From: Polaribacter huanghezhanensis
GTDB taxonomy: Bacteria; Bacteroidota; Bacteroidia; Flavobacteriales; Flavobacteriaceae
Direction of reading: 5' to 3'
Length of the DNA: 64,000 bases
NCBI RefSeq assembly: GCF_030444335.1
Contig: NZ_CP128595.1
Coordinates: 2,370,501-2,434,500 of the forward strand
Positions 51,604-60,187 of this stretch are shown one piece after another. A program made the position numbers and the translations under genes. Every line of letters begins with the position of its first letter. Position 1 is the first letter of the stretch. The notes below the pieces were generated by a model. It saw nothing but the letters and a program-made list of their open reading frames with translations, did no database searches and was not told the DNA's origin.

Positions 51604-52251
51604 ATGAAATCAGAATTACATTATATTGTTCGTCAGCCAAAAACTGAACAAGAAAATCCGCCTTTATTGCTATTATTGCATGGTTACGGAAGCAACGAAG
51701 AAGATTTATTTTCATTTGCATCAGAATTGCCTGAAGAATTATTAATTGTAAGCGCACGAGCACCATTTGACATGAGTTTTGGTGGTTTTTCTTGGTATGA
51801 AATCGTTTTGGATGCTGATAATGAGAAGTCCTCTAACTTAGAGGAAGCAAGACAATCTTTGTCAAAAATTGCAACTTTTATCGATTACATAAAAGCAACT
51901 TATAAAACGGACCCAAATAATACGTTTTTATTAGGATTTAGCCAAGGAGCAATTTTAAGTTATGCGTTGAGTTTGAATTTTCCGAATAAAGTAAATCACG
52001 TTATTGCGTTGAGCGGTTATATTAACAAAGAATTAGTTCCGGCTTCTGTTTCTGAGCTAAATATTACTACAGATTATTATATTTCTCATGGAACGGTAGA
52101 TCAAGTTTTACCCATTGATTGGGCGCGAAAAGCACCTATTTATTTAAACGAAAACAACTTAGAAAATGTATATTCTGAATATCCTGTTGGACACGGAGTT
52201 GCACCGCAAAATTTTTACAGTTTTAAAGATTGGATTGTAAAAAGGTTGTAA
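51604..52251 (+). CDS. Phospholipase/carboxylesterase family serine hydrolase
   Basis: This 215-residue cytosolic alpha/beta hydrolase of the esterase D/phospholipase-carboxylesterase type has LLLHGYGSNEEDLF near 23-36, GFSQGAILSYAL (nucleophile Ser), SHGTVDQVLP (Asp) and VGHGV (His). It starts only five bases after the dihydroorotase-like gene and so is likely in the same transcript. The substrate is unknown. Confidence 0.88.
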   Translation: MKSELHYIVRQPKTEQENPPLLLLLHGYGSNEEDLFSFASELPEELLIVSARAPFDMSFGGFSWYEIVLDADNEKSSNLEEARQSLSKIATFIDYIKATYKTDPNNTFLLGFSQGAILSYALSLNFPNKVNHVIALSGYINKELVPASVSELNITTDYYISHGTVDQVLPIDWARKAPIYLNENNLENVYSEYPVGHGVAPQNFYSFKDWIVKRL

Positions 52252-52316
52252 TATTTCCTATTTGCTAGTTTCCTTATTTTGCTTTAGCTTCGTTCGTTGA
52301 AAACGAATTGTAGCAT

Positions 52317-53600
52317 ATGAAATCTTATATCAACCTTTTTTTTCTAATAATAGCAACCACAATTTGTTTGAGTTGCAAAAATAAAGAAGCACAAAAACTA
52401 CAATTCAATGTGCAAGTTCCGACTGCTGGAAATGCTTGGGTTCTTGAAAATAACAACTACATTCAATCGGATATTCTTACCAAAGATGGAATTCAAAATT
52501 GGGATAACAACAAAATCAGAACCTATGTTTATTTTAAAAATAAAGGCAATCTTTCTTTAGGATTGACAGCAAAAACAGCAACTAAAAACACGAAAATTAA
52601 AGTCAGTTTTAACAATACTCAAAAAGAAATTTCTTTAACAAATACGAAATTGGATAGCATTTTTATTGGCAATTATCAGATAGAAAAAGAAGGTTATTAC
52701 AATATTGATTTAGAATTACTAGAAGAAAACGCTTCTATAAACATAAAAGATGTATTAATTGGAATTTTAAACACCACTCAAGTGCTTTTTATCAAAGATG
52801 AATTTTATTGGGGACGACGCGGTCCATCGGTGCATTTAAATTATTTAGTTCCAAAAAGTGTAGAAAATATTGAATGGTTTTATAGCGAATTGATGATTCC
52901 TAAAGGTCAAGATGTAATTGGCTCTTATTATATGGCAAATGGTTTTAGTGGTGGATATTTCGGAATTCAAGCAAATTCTAAAACTGAAAGACGCATTTTG
53001 TTTTCAATTTGGAGTCCGTACAAAACAGACAAACCTTCTGAAATACCAGAAGCATATAAAATAAAACTATTGAAAAAAGGAAACGAAGTTCATAGCGGAG
53101 AGTTTGGTAACGAAGGCTCTGGCGGGCAAAGTTATAAAGTGTTTTCTTGGAAAACAGGAATCAATTATGGTTTTTTGATTGGCTCAAAACCAACCAAAAA
53201 TAATAGCACCATTTACACCGCATATTTTTACAATTCCGAAGAAAATAAATGGAATTTAATTGCGCAATTTAAAAGACCAAAAACGCATACATACTTAAAA
53301 GGATTGTATTCTTTTTTAGAGAATTTTATTCCAGAACAAGGAGTTTATGACAGAAAAGGGTTGTTCAGCAATCAATGGGTTTATAATAAAAATGGTTGGC
53401 ATGAGCTGAACAAGATTAAGTTTACAGCAGACAATACAGCTAGAAAACAAAATCGTTTAGATTATTCTGGCGGAATTGAAAATAATGTTTTTTACTTAAA
53501 AAATTGTGGTTTTACAAACGACAACATTGAAATTGGCACTACATTTGAAAGAATAAAAACAGGAAAACAACCACAAATTGATTTTAACAAGTTCAATTAA
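52317..53600 (+). CDS. DUF5077/DUF3472 lipoprotein
   Basis: The 427-residue lipoprotein (LIIATTICLSC, Cys20) has an N-terminal DUF5077-like beta domain (AGNAWVLENNNYIQ) and a C-terminal DUF3472 domain with FYWGRRGPSVHLNY, MANGFSGGYFGIQ, LFSIWSPY and EGSGGQSYKVFSWK. The family is thought to bind or process polysaccharides at the surface; the role is not proven. It seems to be a single unit. Confidence 0.8.
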   Translation: MKSYINLFFLIIATTICLSCKNKEAQKLQFNVQVPTAGNAWVLENNNYIQSDILTKDGIQNWDNNKIRTYVYFKNKGNLSLGLTAKTATKNTKIKVSFNNTQKEISLTNTKLDSIFIGNYQIEKEGYYNIDLELLEENASINIKDVLIGILNTTQVLFIKDEFYWGRRGPSVHLNYLVPKSVENIEWFYSELMIPKGQDVIGSYYMANGFSGGYFGIQANSKTERRILFSIWSPYKTDKPSEIPEAYKIKLLKKGNEVHSGEFGNEGSGGQSYKVFSWKTGINYGFLIGSKPTKNNSTIYTAYFYNSEENKWNLIAQFKRPKTHTYLKGLYSFLENFIPEQGVYDRKGLFSNQWVYNKNGWHELNKIKFTADNTARKQNRLDYSGGIENNVFYLKNCGFTNDNIEIGTTFERIKTGKQPQIDFNKFN

Positions 53601-53648
53601 AAACACAATCATACTCTTAACTTAACTGTAAGCAAAAAACAACAGAAA

Positions 53649-54029
53649 ATGAAGAATGAAAACTCAAAACTTCCAACAGACCTTGTTTCAGATATTAAAA
53701 CGAGACTGAAAACTTTGAGCGGACAAATCAATGGAATTGTAAAAATGCTGGATGAAGGAAAAGACCCTGAACAAATAAATATCCAATTCAAATCCATTGA
53801 CAAAGGAATACAAAAGGCACATTATTTACTTTTAGATGAAGTTTATCGAAAAGCACTTGCAATTGGGATTGTTAAAGCAGTTGCTTCTTGCCCAGGAGAT
53901 TGCGGAAATGAAGAAAAAATTGCATACTTAAAAAAAGAATTTCCTAATTTGGAATTGTCTGAATTAACAGACAAACTCAAAGAAATCCAAACTATAGAAA
54001 ACCGACTAAAAGACTTCAACGAAAAATAA
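53649..54029 (+). CDS. CsoR/RcnR/FrmR-family (DUF156) regulator with atypical ligands
   Basis: The 126-residue all-helical regulator matches the DUF156 fold (DIKTRLKTLSGQINGIVKML near 17-36). The copper ligands of CsoR (Cys, HxxxC) are not kept: the first Cys position reads DPEQ and His in KAHYLLLDE is not followed by Cys. Instead a CPGDC pair lies near residues 78-82. It heads a metal-type operon and probably represses the promoter at 54045-54074; the inducer may be Hg, Cu or another thiophilic metal. Confidence 0.82.
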   Translation: MKNENSKLPTDLVSDIKTRLKTLSGQINGIVKMLDEGKDPEQINIQFKSIDKGIQKAHYLLLDEVYRKALAIGIVKAVASCPGDCGNEEKIAYLKKEFPNLELSELTDKLKEIQTIENRLKDFNEK

Positions 54030-54041
54030 CTTAAAAAAAAC

Positions 54042-54074
54042 TTGTTGACCCCCTACCTCTCGTTCTCATCTTTG
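54042..54074 (+). promoter_or_regulatory. Probable regulated promoter of the metal-type operon
   Basis: TTGTTG (54042-54047), a 19-nt spacer and CATCTTTG (54067-54074, near TAnnTTTG) form a promoter. The spacer contains the GC-rich string GACCCCCTACCTCTCG, unusual for this AT-rich DNA and a plausible operator for the upstream CsoR-type protein. Confidence 0.55.
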
Positions 54075-54103
54075 TACTATTATTCATTTAAACTTCAAAT
54101 AAG

Positions 54104-54373
54104 ATGAAACGACAAGTAGAAATTTTCACAGCAGATTGCCCATTATGTGAACCTGTTGTAGCATTAATAAAAGAAACCGCTTGCGAAAACTGCAAAATAA
54201 CGATTCACAATCTATCTGAACAGTGCGAAAGCAAAATCTGTGTAACTAAAATGGAAGAATATGATGTAAAAAGACTTCCTGCTGTTGCAGTTGATGGAAA
54301 ACTAATAGACTGCTGTAAAAATGCAGAAATAACAAAAGACGATTTAGTTAACGTAGGAATCGGAAATTGTTAA
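54104..54373 (+). CDS. Cys-rich thioredoxin-fold small protein
   Basis: The 89-residue protein starts VEIFTADCPLCEPVVALIKE with a CPLC redox pair (Cys12/Cys15), keeps a cis-Pro-like KRLPAVAVDG, and has nine cysteines overall (12, 15, 27, 30, 41, 46, 70, 71, 89). It could reduce, chelate or hand over a thiophilic metal. It is the first structural gene after the promoter. A close functional name is not justified. Confidence 0.75.
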   Translation: MKRQVEIFTADCPLCEPVVALIKETACENCKITIHNLSEQCESKICVTKMEEYDVKRLPAVAVDGKLIDCCKNAEITKDDLVNVGIGNC

Positions 54374-54397
54374 TTATTAACCTTAAAAGATATCAAA

Positions 54398-54727
54398 ATG
54401 AAAATCAAAAATATATTAATCGTTTTAGTGACAATAATTAATGTTTCTATCATAACATCTTGCTCATCATCCGACAAAAAAACTGAAAAAACAATTATTG
54501 TTAAAGAATCCGATATTGTCCGAGAAAGCATTGGAGTAAATGGAATGACTTGTGTAGGTTGTGAAGTCACACTTGAAGATAATATTTCAAAAATTGAAGG
54601 TGTTGTCAGTGTAAAAGCCTCTCATACAGAAAAGAAAGCAACAATTGAATTTGATTCAACTAAAACAGATATCAAAACCATTACTAAAACTATTAAAAAA
54701 TCGGGCTACAAACCTTTTAAAAACTAA
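54398..54727 (+). CDS. MerP-like heavy-metal-associated domain lipoprotein
   Basis: The 109-residue protein has a lipoprotein signal (VSIITSC, Cys22) and an HMA domain with the metal motif GMTCVGCE (Cys52, Cys55), then VVSVKASHTEKKATIEFD and KKSGYKPF. It resembles periplasmic mercury-binding MerP but is lipid anchored. It would deliver a soft metal ion to the membrane protein encoded two bases downstream. Confidence 0.85.
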   Translation: MKIKNILIVLVTIINVSIITSCSSSDKKTEKTIIVKESDIVRESIGVNGMTCVGCEVTLEDNISKIEGVVSVKASHTEKKATIEFDSTKTDIKTITKTIKKSGYKPFKN

Positions 54728-54729
54728 CT

Positions 54730-55359
54730 ATGGAGATTTTCTTGAATTTTGGCGAAAAGATAGATGGTTATGACTACAAAGTCATCAATGAAAGAGATGC
54801 AAGAGCAAGTGCAGGAATAATGTTTTTGCTTGGTGTTTTAAGTCTTTTCTCAGTTCACCTTTATAGAACTATATTTTGGGCTGAACTCTTTTCAATTACT
54901 TTCATCATAGAGTTTATTGTAAGAATTCTAATAAACCCAAGATATGCACCATATATGCTAATTGGAGGTTTAGTAGTTAGTAATCAACAACCTGATTGGG
55001 TAGAAGCAAAACCAAAAAGGTTTGCTTGGTTATTAGGTATGGTTTTAGGAGTAATTATGACTTATTATATCATTTTTGACATTATTACACCTATAAGACT
55101 TGCTATTTGCTGGTTGTGTCTATTTTTAATGTTTGTTGAATCTGTTTTCGGAATTTGTTTGGGTTGTCTTCTATATAAAAAACTCAAATGGAAAACTTAC
55201 AATTGCCCAGGCGGAATCTGTGATGTTCCCTCACCGCCATACAACAAAAGGAAATTGGTAATAATTGCAGCCTTTTTAGGTCTCTTCTTTCTGACTTATG
55301 TGTCATTGAAATCATATAAATTTAATGAAAAACCAAAAATTATTATTATCAAAGAATAA
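54730..55359 (+). CDS. DUF4395-like Cys-rich membrane protein
   Basis: The 209-residue inner-membrane protein has about five helices and DUF4395-like layout (NERDARASAGIMFLLGVLSL; INPRYAPYMLIGGLVV). Cysteine motifs are placed for metal or redox handling: CWLC near 142-145, GICLGC near 155-160 and YNCPGGIC near 172-179. Together with the MerP-like lipoprotein it could act as a MerT-like transporter or as a thiol oxidoreductase. Function is inference. Confidence 0.72.
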   Translation: MEIFLNFGEKIDGYDYKVINERDARASAGIMFLLGVLSLFSVHLYRTIFWAELFSITFIIEFIVRILINPRYAPYMLIGGLVVSNQQPDWVEAKPKRFAWLLGMVLGVIMTYYIIFDIITPIRLAICWLCLFLMFVESVFGICLGCLLYKKLKWKTYNCPGGICDVPSPPYNKRKLVIIAAFLGLFFLTYVSLKSYKFNEKPKIIIIKE

Positions 55360-55390
55360 GCTAAAAAGAAGAATGCTAGCAAGTAAAACT

Positions 55391-55522
55391 GTATAAAAAA
55401 TAATAGCGGTTTTAGTACTAAATCAAAGGTCGTGGTATTATCCTTGCACAAGTTTTAGTAGTAATATGAAAGATAGGCTTCTTGAAATAAATGGCTATTC
55501 TTACACTAATCGTACGTTGGCG
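55391..55522 (+). repeat. Solitary attC-like site S10
   Basis: GTATAA (55391-55396) and AATAGC (55402-55407) pair with GCTATT (55494-55499) and TTACAC (55501-55506, with one G-T/A-C change), and the right end reads ACGTTGGCG (junction G at 55516), like S5. The left core is unclear (GCTAGCAAG). It lies after the metal operon and may be a lone cassette site. Confidence 0.45.
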
Positions 55523-55535
55523 AAGCATAAAAAAA

Positions 55536-56297
55536 TTACACTTTAATTTTCAATCCATCAAAAGCCAAAAACACATTTTTGGGTAATGCTTTTTGAACTT
55601 CGTTATGAAAACCTAATTTGTGGCTAATATGAGAAAAGTAAGCACGTTCTGGATTTATTTCTGCTACAAATTCTAAAGCTTCTTCTAAATTAAAATGGGT
55701 AGGATGCGATTCTTGTCGCAATGCATTTACAACCAGTACTTTTACACCTTTTAATTTTTCTTTTTCTGTATCAGAAATTGTTTTTACATCTGTTAAATAT
55801 GCAAAATTTCCAAAACGATAACAGGTTACAGGCAACGTTCCGTGCAAAACTTCTATGGGTGTAACTTCTACTCCATCTAAATAAAAAGCGGTATCATCAA
55901 TTATATTTACGGCAACTTTTGGAGCTCCAGGATATCTGTTTTTTGTAGTAAAAATATATTCAAACCGTTGTTGTAAACTTTTCAACGTTCTTTTATCCAC
56001 ATAAATTGGCACCTCTCCCATTTGATAACTAAACGGTCTTACGTCATCAAAACCTGCTGTATGATCAGAATGTTCATGTGTAAACAAAACTCCATTGATG
56101 CTTTGTACGTTTTCTCGCAACATTTGTGTTCTAAAATCTGGACCACAATCCACAATATAATTTATGTCATCCCAAGAAACCATAATAGAAGAACGCAAAC
56201 GCTTGTCTTTTATGTTTTTAGACAAACAAACCGGATGATTATTTGTAATCATTGGTATTCCTTGTGAAGTTCCGGTGCCTAAAAAAGTAATTTTCAT
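55536..56297 (-). CDS. MBL-fold metallohydrolase (PhnP-like)
   Basis: The 253-residue metallo-beta-lactamase fold protein has MKITFLGTGTSQGIPMI, DCGPDFRTQ, THEHSDHTAGFDD (zinc site near 74-86), LTDVKT and a late SHISHKLGFH. It resembles PhnP-type cyclic phosphodiesterases. No phosphonate genes are nearby, so the substrate may be another phosphodiester. CAAAAATA at 56326-56333 (minus TATTTTTG) is a likely promoter. Confidence 0.86.
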   Translation of the reverse strand: MKITFLGTGTSQGIPMITNNHPVCLSKNIKDKRLRSSIMVSWDDINYIVDCGPDFRTQMLRENVQSINGVLFTHEHSDHTAGFDDVRPFSYQMGEVPIYVDKRTLKSLQQRFEYIFTTKNRYPGAPKVAVNIIDDTAFYLDGVEVTPIEVLHGTLPVTCYRFGNFAYLTDVKTISDTEKEKLKGVKVLVVNALRQESHPTHFNLEEALEFVAEINPERAYFSHISHKLGFHNEVQKALPKNVFLAFDGLKIKV

Positions 56298-56341
56298 AAA
56301 CGATAAGAAGTGTTCTATACACGTACAAAAATAAGATAAAA

Positions 56342-56374
56342 TTTGACTAGAAAAGCTTAATTTTAGTACATTTG
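56342..56374 (+). promoter_or_regulatory. Promoter deciding the start of the next gene
   Basis: TTTG (56342-56345), a 21-nt spacer and TACATTTG (56367-56374) match the Bacteroidota consensus. A TTG-initiated longer frame would begin inside the -7 box, so the ATG at 56393 is the start. Confidence 0.65.
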
Positions 56375-56392
56375 TTTTATAAAATTTTATCC

Positions 56393-57844
56393 ATGGGAAT
56401 TACGTTAAAAGGAGATCAAAAAATTACCGCAGTACCATCAACTAAAAGCAAATCGTTGCGTGTAAATTTAAATGCACATATTTATGGAACTTTTGCAGAA
56501 ATAGGAGCTGGTCAAGAAACGGTGCGTAATTTTTTTAGAGCTGGTGGAGCTTCTGGAACAATTGCAAAAGCAATGAGCGCGTATGATAAAGATTTTTCTG
56601 ATGCGATTTACGGAGTTGAATCTGACAATCGGTACGTAACTGAGCCAAGATTAAAGACAATGCTTTCTCATGAAATTGAGCTGATTGAAGAACGTTTGAG
56701 TAGGAAAAAACATCCAGATAAATTATTTTTTAGTTACGCTAATACAGTTGCTACGATAAATTTTAGCAAAAAATTTAAAGGTCATGGTTGGGTTGGAGTT
56801 CGTTTTCAATTAGATCCTTTAGAAGAATACAACGAGATTGTATTGCATTTGCGTTTTAAAGAAACCGACGCTCGTCTGCAACAAGAAACCCTAGGTATTT
56901 TAGGTGTAAATCTAATTTATGGCGCGTTTTACATGAATGACAATCCAAAGGAATTGGTGAAATCCTTTTACGACAACTTAAGTAAAGATCAATTAGAAAT
57001 TGATATGGTTAATTTCTCTGGACCACGTTTTATGTATGTTGACAATCGTTTGATGAGTTTACAATTGGTTAAAAATGGTATGACAAATGCTGTGATGTTT
57101 GATTCTGACGGACACAATTTATTGCCAGCACAAGTTTTATATAAAAAGAACATTTTGGCTTTACGTGGTAGTTTTAGACCCGTAACCAAAGTAAATATGG
57201 ATATGTTCGAAAAATCTAAAGAACTCTTTTTTAGCGAACGCAAAGTAGATCCAAAAAACTCACAAATCATTTTTGAAATTACCTTAGCAAATTTAAGAGC
57301 TGAAGGAGAAATTAATGAACGAGATTTCTTAGACAGAGCAGAATTATTATGTTCTCTTGGTCAGAGTGTAATGATTACAAATTTTCAAGAATATTATAAA
57401 TTGGTAGAGTATTTTAGTGAATTTACTAAAGAAAGAATGGCTTTAGCAATGGGCGTTTACAATCTAATTCAGATTTTTGACGAAAAATATTACCGCAATG
57501 TTAGTGGCGGAATTTTAGAAGCTTTCGGCAAACTTTTTTACAGAGATTTAAAAGTATATATGTATCCGTATAAAGATGAAGAAACTGGAGAATATATTAC
57601 GAGTGAAAATCTAAAAGTGCATCCAAGAACAAAAGAATTGTACAAGTTCTTTAAACATAACGGAAAACTAATCGACATTAAAGATTACAATCCAGAAATA
57701 CTACACATTTTTTCTAGAAGAGTTCTAAAAATGATTCATAACAACCAAGCTGGTTGGGAAAAAATGTTGCCAGAAGGAATTGCCGAATTGATAAAAAAAG
57801 ACAGACTTTTTGGATACATTAGAAGAAAAAAAGCAGTTAAGTAA
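56393..57844 (+). CDS. Conserved protein of unknown function (about 483 aa)
   Basis: I recognise this as a conserved Flavobacteriia protein but cannot name a function. The 483-residue cytosolic protein has no signal or membrane segment. Conserved-looking segments are HIYGTFAEIGAGQETVRNFF near 25-44, GHGWVGVRFQ near 131-140 and a C-terminal basic stretch GYIRRKKAVK. It is followed by the ECF sigma operon in the same direction. Annotation as a nucleotidyltransferase would not be supported by the sequence. Confidence 0.75.
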   Translation: MGITLKGDQKITAVPSTKSKSLRVNLNAHIYGTFAEIGAGQETVRNFFRAGGASGTIAKAMSAYDKDFSDAIYGVESDNRYVTEPRLKTMLSHEIELIEERLSRKKHPDKLFFSYANTVATINFSKKFKGHGWVGVRFQLDPLEEYNEIVLHLRFKETDARLQQETLGILGVNLIYGAFYMNDNPKELVKSFYDNLSKDQLEIDMVNFSGPRFMYVDNRLMSLQLVKNGMTNAVMFDSDGHNLLPAQVLYKKNILALRGSFRPVTKVNMDMFEKSKELFFSERKVDPKNSQIIFEITLANLRAEGEINERDFLDRAELLCSLGQSVMITNFQEYYKLVEYFSEFTKERMALAMGVYNLIQIFDEKYYRNVSGGILEAFGKLFYRDLKVYMYPYKDEETGEYITSENLKVHPRTKELYKFFKHNGKLIDIKDYNPEILHIFSRRVLKMIHNNQAGWEKMLPEGIAELIKKDRLFGYIRRKKAVK

Positions 57845-57896
57845 TTTTTAACTTAAACCTTTTTGCTTTCTTAGTGTCTAAAACAAAAACGACTAG

Positions 57897-58445
57897 TTGG
57901 TAGACGAAATACACTTTATAGAACGGTTACGAAATGTTCAAACTAAAGAAAAAGCCTTTAGAGAGTTAGTTGCTACTTATAAAGAACGCTTGTATTGGCA
58001 TATTCGTAAAATTGTTATTTCTCATGATGATGCAGATGACGTATTGCAAAATACTTTTATCAAAATTTTTAGAGGCATCGATAATTTTAAACTAGAAAGT
58101 CAACTTTTTTCTTGGATGTACAGAATCGCAACAAACGAATCTATTAGTTTTATCAATAAAAGAGCAAAAGAAAAAAATGTTGATATTTCTGATTATCAAC
58201 ATAGCTTAACATCTAATTTAGATAGCGATCTTCATTTTGATGGAAATCAGATTCAACTCATATTACAAAAAGCAATCAAAAAATTACCAACAAAACAGCA
58301 ATTGGTTTTTAATATGAAGTATTTTGATGAATTAAAATACAAAGAAATATCAGAAATATTAGAAACATCGGAAGGCGCTTTAAAAGCATCTTATTTTCAC
58401 GCAGTAAAAAAAATTGAAGATTATATAAAAAATAATGCACATTAA
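57897..58445 (+). CDS. ECF-type RNA polymerase sigma factor
   Basis: This 182-residue group 4 sigma factor has region 2 ATYKERLYWHIRKIVISHDD followed by DVLQNTFIKIF and SWMYRIATN. Region 4 reads IKKLPTKQQLVFNMKYFDEL, then YKEISEILETSEGALKASYFHAVKKIE (helix-turn-helix). The start is TTG. It is followed by a predicted anti-sigma-like membrane protein and a periplasmic small protein, forming a signal-transduction operon. The regulon is unknown. Confidence 0.9.
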   Translation: MVDEIHFIERLRNVQTKEKAFRELVATYKERLYWHIRKIVISHDDADDVLQNTFIKIFRGIDNFKLESQLFSWMYRIATNESISFINKRAKEKNVDISDYQHSLTSNLDSDLHFDGNQIQLILQKAIKKLPTKQQLVFNMKYFDELKYKEISEILETSEGALKASYFHAVKKIEDYIKNNAH

Positions 58446-58481
58446 TTAAACCTTTGAAAGACTTTACAGTCTAAGAATTAA

Positions 58482-59024
58482 ATGGATACAAAAAACAAAT
58501 ATAGTTTAGAACACATAAAGAGTACTACTCAGAATAAAAGCGGGTTTTCTACACCAGAAAATTACTTTGATTCTGTAGAAGATGCTGTGTTCTCTGAGAT
58601 AAGAGCGCAATCGTTTTCTAAAGAAAATGCATTTACGACTCCTAAAAACTATTTTGAAAATTTTGAAGATTCATTATTTACTAAAATTGATTTCCCTCAA
58701 AAAGAAGTAAAAGTAATTTCGCTAAAATCTAGATTGTTACAAATAATTCCTGCCGCAGCTGCAGCAAGTGTGTTGCTTTTTATTGGATTGAATTATTTTA
58801 CATTTTCAGATACAACTTCTTTTGATTCTATTTCTTCTGAAGATTTAGAAAATTGGTTAGATGATAGTTATATCAACGATGCATCATCAACCGTTAATTT
58901 TGTGGATGCCGATTTTAAAGACAGCAATGCACTAGAAGAAGATGCATCTATAAAAGATGAAGATATATTAGAGTATTTAAACACCATAGATAATACTGCA
59001 TTATTAACCGAAATAGAATCGTAA
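58482..59024 (+). CDS. Anti-sigma-factor-like membrane protein
   Basis: The 180-residue protein has a cytoplasmic N-terminus with repeated FSTPENYFDSVEDAVF / FTTPKNYFENFEDSLF units (about 21-63), one central membrane helix (LLQIIPAAAAASVLLFIGL near 86-104) and an acidic periplasmic tail. The repeat is typical of Bacteroidota proteins cotranscribed with ECF sigma factors; it likely controls the upstream sigma factor. Its stop overlaps the next start (TAATG). Confidence 0.75.
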   Translation: MDTKNKYSLEHIKSTTQNKSGFSTPENYFDSVEDAVFSEIRAQSFSKENAFTTPKNYFENFEDSLFTKIDFPQKEVKVISLKSRLLQIIPAAAAASVLLFIGLNYFTFSDTTSFDSISSEDLENWLDDSYINDASSTVNFVDADFKDSNALEEDASIKDEDILEYLNTIDNTALLTEIES

Positions 59025-59488
59025 TGAATAAAAAAACATACATATTTACACTTATTTTTTCGCTACTTATAAGTATGCAACTATTTTCGCAAGAAAGAGG
59101 AAGCAATCAAAAAATTAAAGCTTTAAAGGTTTCTTATATTACAGAAAAACTAGTATTAACACCAGCAGAAGCTGCTAAATTTTGGCCTGTATATAACAAG
59201 TTCGAGAAAGAACGCTATCAATTATATCATGTAGAAAGAGCTAAAATGAAAAAGAAGATTGAAGTTTTAGGCGGAATTGATAAATTAACAGAAAAACAAG
59301 CTGAAGCTTTTACAAAAGACATGCTTGCTTTAGAAAAGTTAGATTATGATACAAATGTTAGATATCAAATTGCTCTTAAAAAAGTAATTTCTTACAAGAA
59401 AATGATAAAATTACAAATCGCAGAAAGAGATTTTAATAGACAACTCTTTAGAAGATATAAAAACCGAAAATCAAAAGATAAAAAATAA
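59024..59488 (+). CDS. Secreted CpxP/Spy-like small helical protein
   Basis: The 154-residue protein has signal peptide MNKKTYIFTLIFSLLISMQL and a helical, Lys/Glu-rich body with LTPAEAAKFWPVYNKFEKER near 47-66 and a basic end (RRYKNRKSKDKK). It is described in related genomes as a sensor of ECF-type sigma factor. A role in sensing envelope stress is inferred from the operon and from similarity in plan to Spy/CpxP. Confidence 0.75.
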   Translation: MNKKTYIFTLIFSLLISMQLFSQERGSNQKIKALKVSYITEKLVLTPAEAAKFWPVYNKFEKERYQLYHVERAKMKKKIEVLGGIDKLTEKQAEAFTKDMLALEKLDYDTNVRYQIALKKVISYKKMIKLQIAERDFNRQLFRRYKNRKSKDKK

Positions 59489-59498
59489 GCTATATCAT

Positions 59499-59532
59499 AA
59501 AAAAAGGAGAACTAATTAGTTCTCCTTTTTTT
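59499..59532. terminator. Bidirectional terminator after the sigma operon
   Basis: AAAAAAAGGAGAACTAA pairs with TTAGTTCTCCTTTTTTT between convergent genes. Confidence 0.85.
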
Positions 59533-59534
59533 TG

Positions 59535-59735
59535 TTATTTCTTATCTATTAATGCTAAACAAACAAATAATTCTGGTTTGTTAGAGGTAAATTGCTTAAT
59601 CCAAATTGTCAACTCAGCTACTTCATGCGGCAACAATCTTTTTAATGCTTTCTCTAGCTCTTTACAGAATAAATCTGCGTTAAAACTTACTTTCTTTAGT
59701 ACGGTTTTACTGTACTCAAACATTGCTCTTGCCAT
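59535..59735 (-). CDS. Small conserved Bacteroidota protein (66 aa)
   Basis: MARAMFEYSKTVLKKVSFNA and CKELEKALKRLLPHEVAEL match a small conserved family in Flavobacteriia of unknown function. It is soluble and helical, and ends VCLALIDKK. A bidirectional terminator adjoins the stop codon, which supports that this short frame is a genuine gene. Confidence 0.7.
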   Translation of the reverse strand: MARAMFEYSKTVLKKVSFNADLFCKELEKALKRLLPHEVAELTIWIKQFTSNKPELFVCLALIDKK

Positions 59736-59810
59736 ACTTAATTTCAGGGTATTATCAAGTTAAACGACTCAACTTTCATTTTAGTATTAAACTGACATAA
59801 AAATACAAAA

Positions 59811-59838
59811 AAAATCATCTTTTTTCAAAGATGATTTT
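59811..59838 (-). terminator. Intrinsic terminator after the 87-aa gene
   Basis: AAAATCATCTTT-tttc-AAAGATGATTTT, followed on the minus strand by a T run, lies 22 nt past the stop of the gene at 59861-60124. Confidence 0.75.
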
Positions 59839-59860
59839 ATAAAAATACGTTAAATAACGT

Positions 59861-60124
59861 TTATATTTTATTCAATTTTTCTACCAAAGCATTTGCTTTC
59901 GCTTCTAACTCAGTATTAATTGCTTTGTAGTGAGCTCTTTTGTTTTCTACTCCTTTTGCATGTACTTTTTCTATTAATATATCAAAAGACTCAATTGCTT
60001 CATCTATAATAGCTTCCGTTTTCTTTGAGTTTGCAGGAGTTAACATTTGAGCGATATAACACTCTTCAATAATATCTCCTAGAGTATAATTAATATCTTT
60101 TTTTAAATTTTTTACGCTTGCCAT
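59861..60124 (-). CDS. Small conserved helical protein (87 aa)
   Basis: The 87-residue helical protein (NYTLGDIIEECYIAQMLTP, then ANSKKTEAIIDEAIESFDIL) is a family I recall from Flavobacteriia without known function. A TAAATTTG box at 60146-60153 (minus strand) is 21 nt before the ATG, and a terminator follows, so it is its own transcription unit. Confidence 0.75.
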   Translation of the reverse strand: MASVKNLKKDINYTLGDIIEECYIAQMLTPANSKKTEAIIDEAIESFDILIEKVHAKGVENKRAHYKAINTELEAKANALVEKLNKI

Positions 60125-60187
60125 AATTCTTCTTTATTTTGGATGCAAATTTACTATAAATTATTGACTTAAAATGTAATAATTATA

